Below the pieces are notes generated by a model, which was not told the DNA's origin, did not search any database, and saw nothing but the letters and a program-made list of their open reading frames with translations. The position numbers were made by a program, and so were the translations under genes. 64,000 bases of DNA from Zygaena filipendulae (Eukaryota > Arthropoda > Insecta > Lepidoptera > Zygaenidae), in the NCBI GenBank assembly GCA_907165275.2, contig OU015675.1:203501-267500 (forward strand), written 5' to 3'. The number at the start of each line of letters is the position of its first letter. Position 1 is the first letter of the stretch. This document shows positions 58,913 to 64,000 of this stretch, piece after piece.

Positions 58913-59454
58913 GGAGGTGAGCCTTATCGCATTTCTCATCTTAGCCGATGACTTCAACAGATTTTCACGTCGATTGCCCTCAAACACGCCACATGTCGCC
59001 GGGTCTCGTAACATGTTAACATGTTATTACGCAACGCTACGCTGTAGTTAGCGCCGCGGGACGCCAGAGCACGACTTGTGACAACCCTGAACCCTGATTG
59101 TGTATGTGGATAAAGTTGGGGATCCGCATTCAAAATTATAATCATTTCGTGACTTTAGCAACAAAATTTGACTTTAACAAAAACTGTCAACGAAATTGGC
59201 TCTAACGTGGCAAAAATAAGAAACCGACTTCTATGACCGATAATAAGTTAATATATAGACATTATACTATGTAGGTAAAGTGAAGTCTCAAGTGAAGCGC
59301 TATTTTTTACTATTTTGTTTTAAAAATTTTTTTGGTATACTTTTTATTAAGACGCAGCACCTACCTATCAATTTTTATGCAATTTTTTTTGTGACTTAAA
59401 AAAATACACCTACAGAACCCACGGTGTAAAATGCTGCAGATTATTTTACGAGTG

Positions 59455-59520
59455 GTGTAAGTATGAGCGCAGCGGGTGGCTCTTCGGTCCCAGGTTCGAT
59501 TCCCGGTTCCCGGGGAGTGC
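59455..59520 (+). repeat. tRNA-like B-box sequence, SINE-like
   Basis: GTCCCAGGTTCGATTCCCGG contains a perfect pol III B box (GGTTCGATTCC, 59492-59502). Upstream GAGCGCAGCGGGTGG is a weak A box. A cloverleaf cannot be completed, so it is a SINE or pseudo-tRNA rather than a tRNA gene. Confidence 0.4.
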
Positions 59521-59754
59521 GCCCGTGTTTGGGTGAGTGTCCTAATACCGTTATTTAGATAGTCGCCCGCGGCTCGCAAACTGTTACAGTTTTAGTTAGT
59601 TTTAAATCATTTATAGTTTAGTTTCGGATAAAATTACATTAAAATTTAGCGACGATATCATTCTACAGATAATTGTTTAAATAAAAAAAATCTAGTTGCA
59701 TTTTCCAAAGTATATACTGTAAAAAAAATCCTTTGTATGTACTTTTGTATTATG

Positions 59755-59890
59755 CGAGTATATGTAGATATGTAAATGTGAATTTATTTGGTTTCACGTT
59801 TTAACTACTTAACCGATCACCATGAAATTTGAACAAAACGGGAAAGCTGAATTCTGAAATTATCGTAGGTGAAACCGGTGGAAACAGCAA
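59755..59890 (-). repeat. CCGCGG-type repeat, decayed reverse copy
   Basis: AATGTGAATTTATTTGGTTT, ACCGATCACCATGAAATTTG and GTGAAACCGGTGGAAACAGC follow family order. Confidence 0.55.
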
Positions 59891-59901
59891 GTAAGTAATA
59901 A

Positions 59902-59931
59902 AATAATAATAATAATAATAATAATAAACTC
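59902..59931 (+). repeat. (AAT)n microsatellite
   Basis: About nine AAT/ATA triplets are followed by ACTCTTTATTGAACACC. Confidence 0.9.
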
Positions 59932-59999
59932 TTTATTGAACACCACTTAAAAATAAACAATTACAAAAACAATTTTACTACAAGGTGGAACAATCGGCG

Positions 60000-62750
60000 G
60001 TCTTATCGCTCAGAGCGATCTCTTCCAGACAACCTTAATATGTGGGTATAGAAACTTATATACAAATGAATTTAGAAAAAATAACTTACAGAACTAAACG
60101 CATTCAAGAATGTCACACAAAAGGGGAGGTCGAGTGAGGATGTTATCTCGTTCGAGTATCGCGGCGCAATCGTTTGTCGGAATACGCTCCCTCTGTGCAG
60201 TTTGTTTGCGGCAAATTACTTGGAACGAGATCGGAGCGATACAATAGCGTTTTAATAACGATGTTATTCCGTACAAAGTAAATGTAATAAAATATGAATA
60301 AGTCGTTTTTATTGGACTAATGAGGCCTTAGAAATGAAATATTTTATTTGTTGACTACTTTTGAGGTGTCTCAAAAGAAAGTTTTAATATAGACTATAAA
60401 GTTTATTGTTCAAATATTGGAATCATACTTTCTTTTGAAACGCCTTTTTAGGAATCGAAAATAACTTTTACTTGTTAAAAATTCCCGTAACTAACATTTA
60501 ATTAAGAAGACAACGCAATAAACTTAATATACTTAGTAGACCAAAAATGTACACATAGAGGATTTTTTATGCTTAGTGAAAAAATTACTCCGAATTTTGT
60601 TTTTGTCTCAAATATAGATGCTGGCTTAAATGCACATTTACTCGTAATTTCTAAACACGATATTTTATAGTTCAAAACTCAATGGGTACGGACTACGGGT
60701 GGATAAATAGAAATACAACAAAGAATTAAATGTTATAAATAAATAAATAAAAAACACAATAAGGGACCAAATGTTACCACAGATATCAAAAATGTAATTA
60801 TGACTATCGTATTACACGTTGTGTCGATCTCCTTCACTCCATCGCTGCGTCTCTCTCGCGCAGACTCCCTGCGGTCTCGTTAGTGCAGAAATATTGAATA
60901 CAACATTGAATGCTTGACAAAAAGTGTAACAATAACAACAATTACCAACTTCAAAATTTGCATCGAACACTCTTTCTGCCACAGTAATAGAGTTGAATTT
61001 CCCGTATTTAGATTTGTTAGTTAACTTTGTTTGAAAAGCAAAGAATAACATTTGTTTGAGGCGTTACTCTCAATATGGTACTTAGTACAGTAAGAGCTGT
61101 AGTTTTTTCGTTTTAATTGCTGCAAATTGTCGCTTTTAGAGGGCGGCGGATCGAAAAAACAGATTGGGTTTTAATCATTCATGCTTTTGATTGTCAACAA
61201 GCTTTGAAAAACGGTTTTATTTCGGTAATAATGTGTAAAAATATACCTACTAGTAGGTAGGTATTTCAGTTTAATAAAGGCTTACTGAAAACAAAAACAA
61301 CCACAAAAACTGTAAGCCGGTTTTAATAATAGATGTACAATATTTTTACTGTGTGTAATTTTATTTTTCTATGACCAAAATATCTGCAAATAAAACCTTT
61401 GTAAGAATATCGTAACACCATTCAATAAACGCATTCTTACTTTATAAATACCATAAAAGTAAAACCAACCCAATAATGTTCATGAAATCCCATTTGGAAA
61501 CGCAAACAGCGAAAAAAAAACATGTTTTTATTAACCGCATAATACTCATAATAATGGCTTAAGGAGTTTCTGAGAAGTATTTTTTTCCGTGAGTAGCTGA
61601 CCACTGTCCCACTGTGCGCGGTCGAGTGGCTCACTGGAGCAAACAAATCGGCTTTGTGTTGGATTTCAAGCCTCTCGAGTTTCTATCGGTAAGTGTGATG
61701 CACAATGAGGCATTGGTAGCGAAAAAATATACGGAAAAAATCTCCTCAAGAGTGACTTTGCTTACTTGACACATGGTTCCGTAAAACCTTTTAAGAATTT
61801 TGAGATTTTATCAATTGATTAATTAGTAGTAAATAATGTAAATAAGTGGACTATGTGAGTAGAGTGTAGTACCTACCTCATACAAACGAAGAAATAAACT
61901 CAATAGAATTGAATGATTCGATCTTCGGAGTTACGGTTTTTTTTCTGTTACATAAAAGATCAAGAATCAGTAATAATAATTCTAACATAATTTCATACAG
62001 CTTTATGGCGCGTAGAGAGTAAAATTTTACCAAACAACGGAAGTGACGCACATGAAGTCAACGGAAGTGACGCGCACGAGTCAGCAACGAGGGCAAAATT
62101 TATTTATTAATGAACTTTGACATAATATAACTACTTATGAAATATATTAGGTGCACACACGGTTCCATTTTATTTTTTAAACAAATATTCATCATATTCA
62201 TTAGAAACAAAGCAGTTTGTAAACTTTTATCTCGGTTCAATTATAAATAAAGTGAAATAACTATATTGTACCTAGGTATCGAACGACGACAGTTGGATCC
62301 AATTTTTTGGTTCCATTTTTCGAATATTAAGATAGCAAATGTTTCTGATATCAGAGACGTGATGAGAAAGGTTTGTTAATGGGGTCTACGGAACACTAAA
62401 ATATCAGTTCATGAAATGACCATTGCGCGGATTATGCGCTCGCATTGTTGCGCCTCCCGGCTCCTCGCCCTTTGTCGCTATTTCTGGTGCACTCTATAGC
62501 CTATAGGTATAGGTATAGGACAATAATGACCAAAGGTAACATTTGGGGCAATGATGTTATAAGTAGGTACATAAAGCCTGTTTCTCAATCGCAGTTTATG
62601 TGACGAATTAAAATGACGTTACGATAATTATTTCTTTTGGGAATAATATGTCAAAATAATAGCTTTTATTTACCTCACACATCGAAAATACCTACGTCTA
62701 ACTGACTGATTCATGTTCCACTATTTTTTGTCGTTTTGGAAATAAATAGG
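60000..62750. other. Gene-free stretch in the distal Rx 5' flank
   Basis: 60100-60260 is a repeat-free, moderately GC-rich patch (ATGTTATCTCGTTCGAGTAT...) that might be conserved non-coding DNA. The remainder is AT-rich without support for genes. Confidence 0.45.
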
Positions 62751-62754
62751 TAGT

Positions 62755-62849
62755 TATTTTTTTTGATCGAGCTATAGTTACAAAAGTATCCATCTCGAAA
62801 CTATTTTTTTTGATCGAGCTATAGTTACAAAAGTATCCATCTCGAAACA
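62755..62849 (+). repeat. 47-bp exact tandem duplication
   Basis: The unit TTTTGATCGAGCTATAGTTA continuing CAAAAGTATCCATCTCGAAA occurs twice, starting at 62756 and 62803. Confidence 0.9.
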
Positions 62850-63164
62850 TAGAGTTCCCTCTCACATATAGAATGCCTCAATAAGAAAGAGATGATGAAG
62901 TCTGTCTTGAGTCACTACATAGTATACAACAAGGTCGCTTCCCGCTGTCTCTCTCTATGTATGCTATGTATGGTCCAATTTAATTTATTTTATTTTAATT
63001 TATTTAGATATTGATTTAATACTGATTTTGGCCTATGAACTTGTTTAGTTTAAATATTTAGTGCAATTATTTAATCATATTTTATTCATTTAATTCAAAT
63101 TTGACTTATAATTAATATTATGAATAAAAATCTGAATCTGAATCTGCTCAAATCTTTAAAACTA

Positions 63165-63292
63165 CGCAACGGCTTTTCATGCGGTTTGCACCAATAGATA
63201 GAGTGATTCACGAGGAAGGTTTATATCTATATTTTTTTCTGGAATTCCCGCCGGAACTCCGAAATTACCGCGGGTAAAATCGCGGGGGACAG
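63165..63292 (-). repeat. CCGCGG-type repeat, sub-family 2 reverse copy (partial)
   Basis: CTGGAATTCCCGCCGGAACT, CCGAAATTACCGCGGGTAAA and GCGGGGGACAGCTTAGG occur in family order. Confidence 0.7.
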
Positions 63293-63524
63293 CTTAGGTA
63301 CCTATATTTAATTAAATAAGACTGAAACTCCAAAAGCTAATAAAAAAATTAAGAAATTAGACATAACAACCGGTAAGTACATTGATAAGTTTGTACCTAA
63401 TGTATAATTTTGCAGACTTAGGTTATATAACTTTAGGTTAGGTGTACTCTATGAAATAAATATTTATGAACATGACGTGTCATCTTATACTACATATTAT
63501 GAACTCTACTGGGGCAGGTGTTAA

Positions 63525-63740
63525 AGGCAAGAAGTGCGGGGGGAGGGGCACAAAGGGAGGCGCGGTGGGGGTGAGGCGAGGGGAGGGAGGTGGCTGAATT
63601 CGATTCCAGGCTATTGAAAAGTTTCAAGAGGCGAAAAGCTTCGACAAACGAAGCTAAGTGAATTTCGAGCCCTCGCAAAACTGCAGGGGCGCACTCTGAC
63701 TTCAAGTTTTCAATTTATTAATTAATGGCTGGCTTGGCGC
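63525..63740. promoter_or_regulatory. Candidate regulatory island: G runs plus TTAATTAATGG
   Basis: The G-rich tract (GCGGGGGGAGGGGCACAAAG to GGGGAGGGAGG) is followed by a repeat-free block ending TTTATTAATTAATGGCTGGC. It has the same pairing of G runs and TAATTA as other islands in the window. The overlapping 71-codon minus-strand frame shows no domain. Confidence 0.35.
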
Positions 63741-64000
63741 ATGAGCGTAAAAAGCCTCACAAATAAATGATTAAAAAAAAAATATTTGCTTTATAGTTAC
63801 AACTGATAACAAGGTCAATAAATAAGATCTTAGGTACCTATTTCCGTTAAACAAACTATTAACCAACCGATTACCTATTGTGTCAATGACTTTATGTGAA
63901 TATTGATAATAATAACGCCTTTATAACGGATGTTACCTATTTATATTTTTTCTCCAGTTTTCTCAATTCTAAAATGCCTCTTCGAGTCTTCCTTTTCCGT

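Noticed and set aside
58211..59014. 267-codon minus-strand repeat protein (and the 185-codon plus-strand one)
   Set aside because: The 111-bp period keeps frames open on both strands, the sequence is a minisatellite, and there are no flanking exon or start signals.
59455..59520. Intact tRNA gene
   Set aside because: There is a perfect B box but the 5' half does not fold into D and anticodon arms; a SINE-like origin is more likely.

Overview
The window looks like lepidopteran (moth or butterfly) nuclear DNA. It is AT-rich, almost gene-free over tens of kilobases and saturated with short interspersed repeats. The commonest repeat carries the 'GCCCCGCGGTTTCACCCGC' / 'TTCCCGCGGGAATTCC' signature that is familiar from Lepidoptera. 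No bacterial-type operons, rRNA genes or CRISPR arrays are visible.

The one host gene I can support is on the minus strand. It is the 5' half of a retinal homeobox (Rx) gene of the paired-like class. Exon 1 (41622-42030) encodes 136 residues and includes the octapeptide HTIDAILGL. Exon 2 (21617-21879) encodes 87 residues and carries homeodomain positions 1-46, ending at the VRVQ/VWF boundary where paired-like genes are often split. Donor and acceptor phases match exactly (1 base + 2 bases make a Gly codon), which defines a 19.7-kb intron at 21880-41621. The exon with the rest of helix 3 (expected VWFQNRRAKW) was not found at 1-21616, so it probably lies beyond the left edge. On this reading 1-21616 is intron 2 (or 3' flank) and 42031-64000 is 5' flank.

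Intron 1 holds a Ty3/gypsy-class retrotransposon (about 32694-36400) on the plus strand, antisense to Rx. Its 1063-codon frame is open, with intact RT, RNase H and integrase catalytic residues. However, gag is reduced to its N-terminal piece and fused in frame to a protease that itself lacks its middle. The two flanks do not look like a matched LTR pair.

The rest is non-autonomous repeats and candidate regulatory DNA. There are several inverted-repeat elements (2404-2866, 11519-11827, 11955-12925, 15875-16052, 19144-19380, 19737-19858, a nested pair at 23778-24190, 37638-38016, 43632-43708). A five-copy family carries GTGACGTCAC palindromes. There are about thirty pieces of the CCGCGG-type repeat, a 111-bp minisatellite (58166-58912) and a 0.66-kb tandem duplication (48493-49826). 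Candidate control regions are a CRE/CCAAT/GC-box island upstream of Rx (42880-42960), a dense TAATTA cluster (8345-8725) and a series of G-run islands. I found no convincing new multi-gene system. The most notable items are the Rx gene structure hidden from simple ORF calling, the protease-fused pol frame, and the repeat family that carries CRE-like sites.
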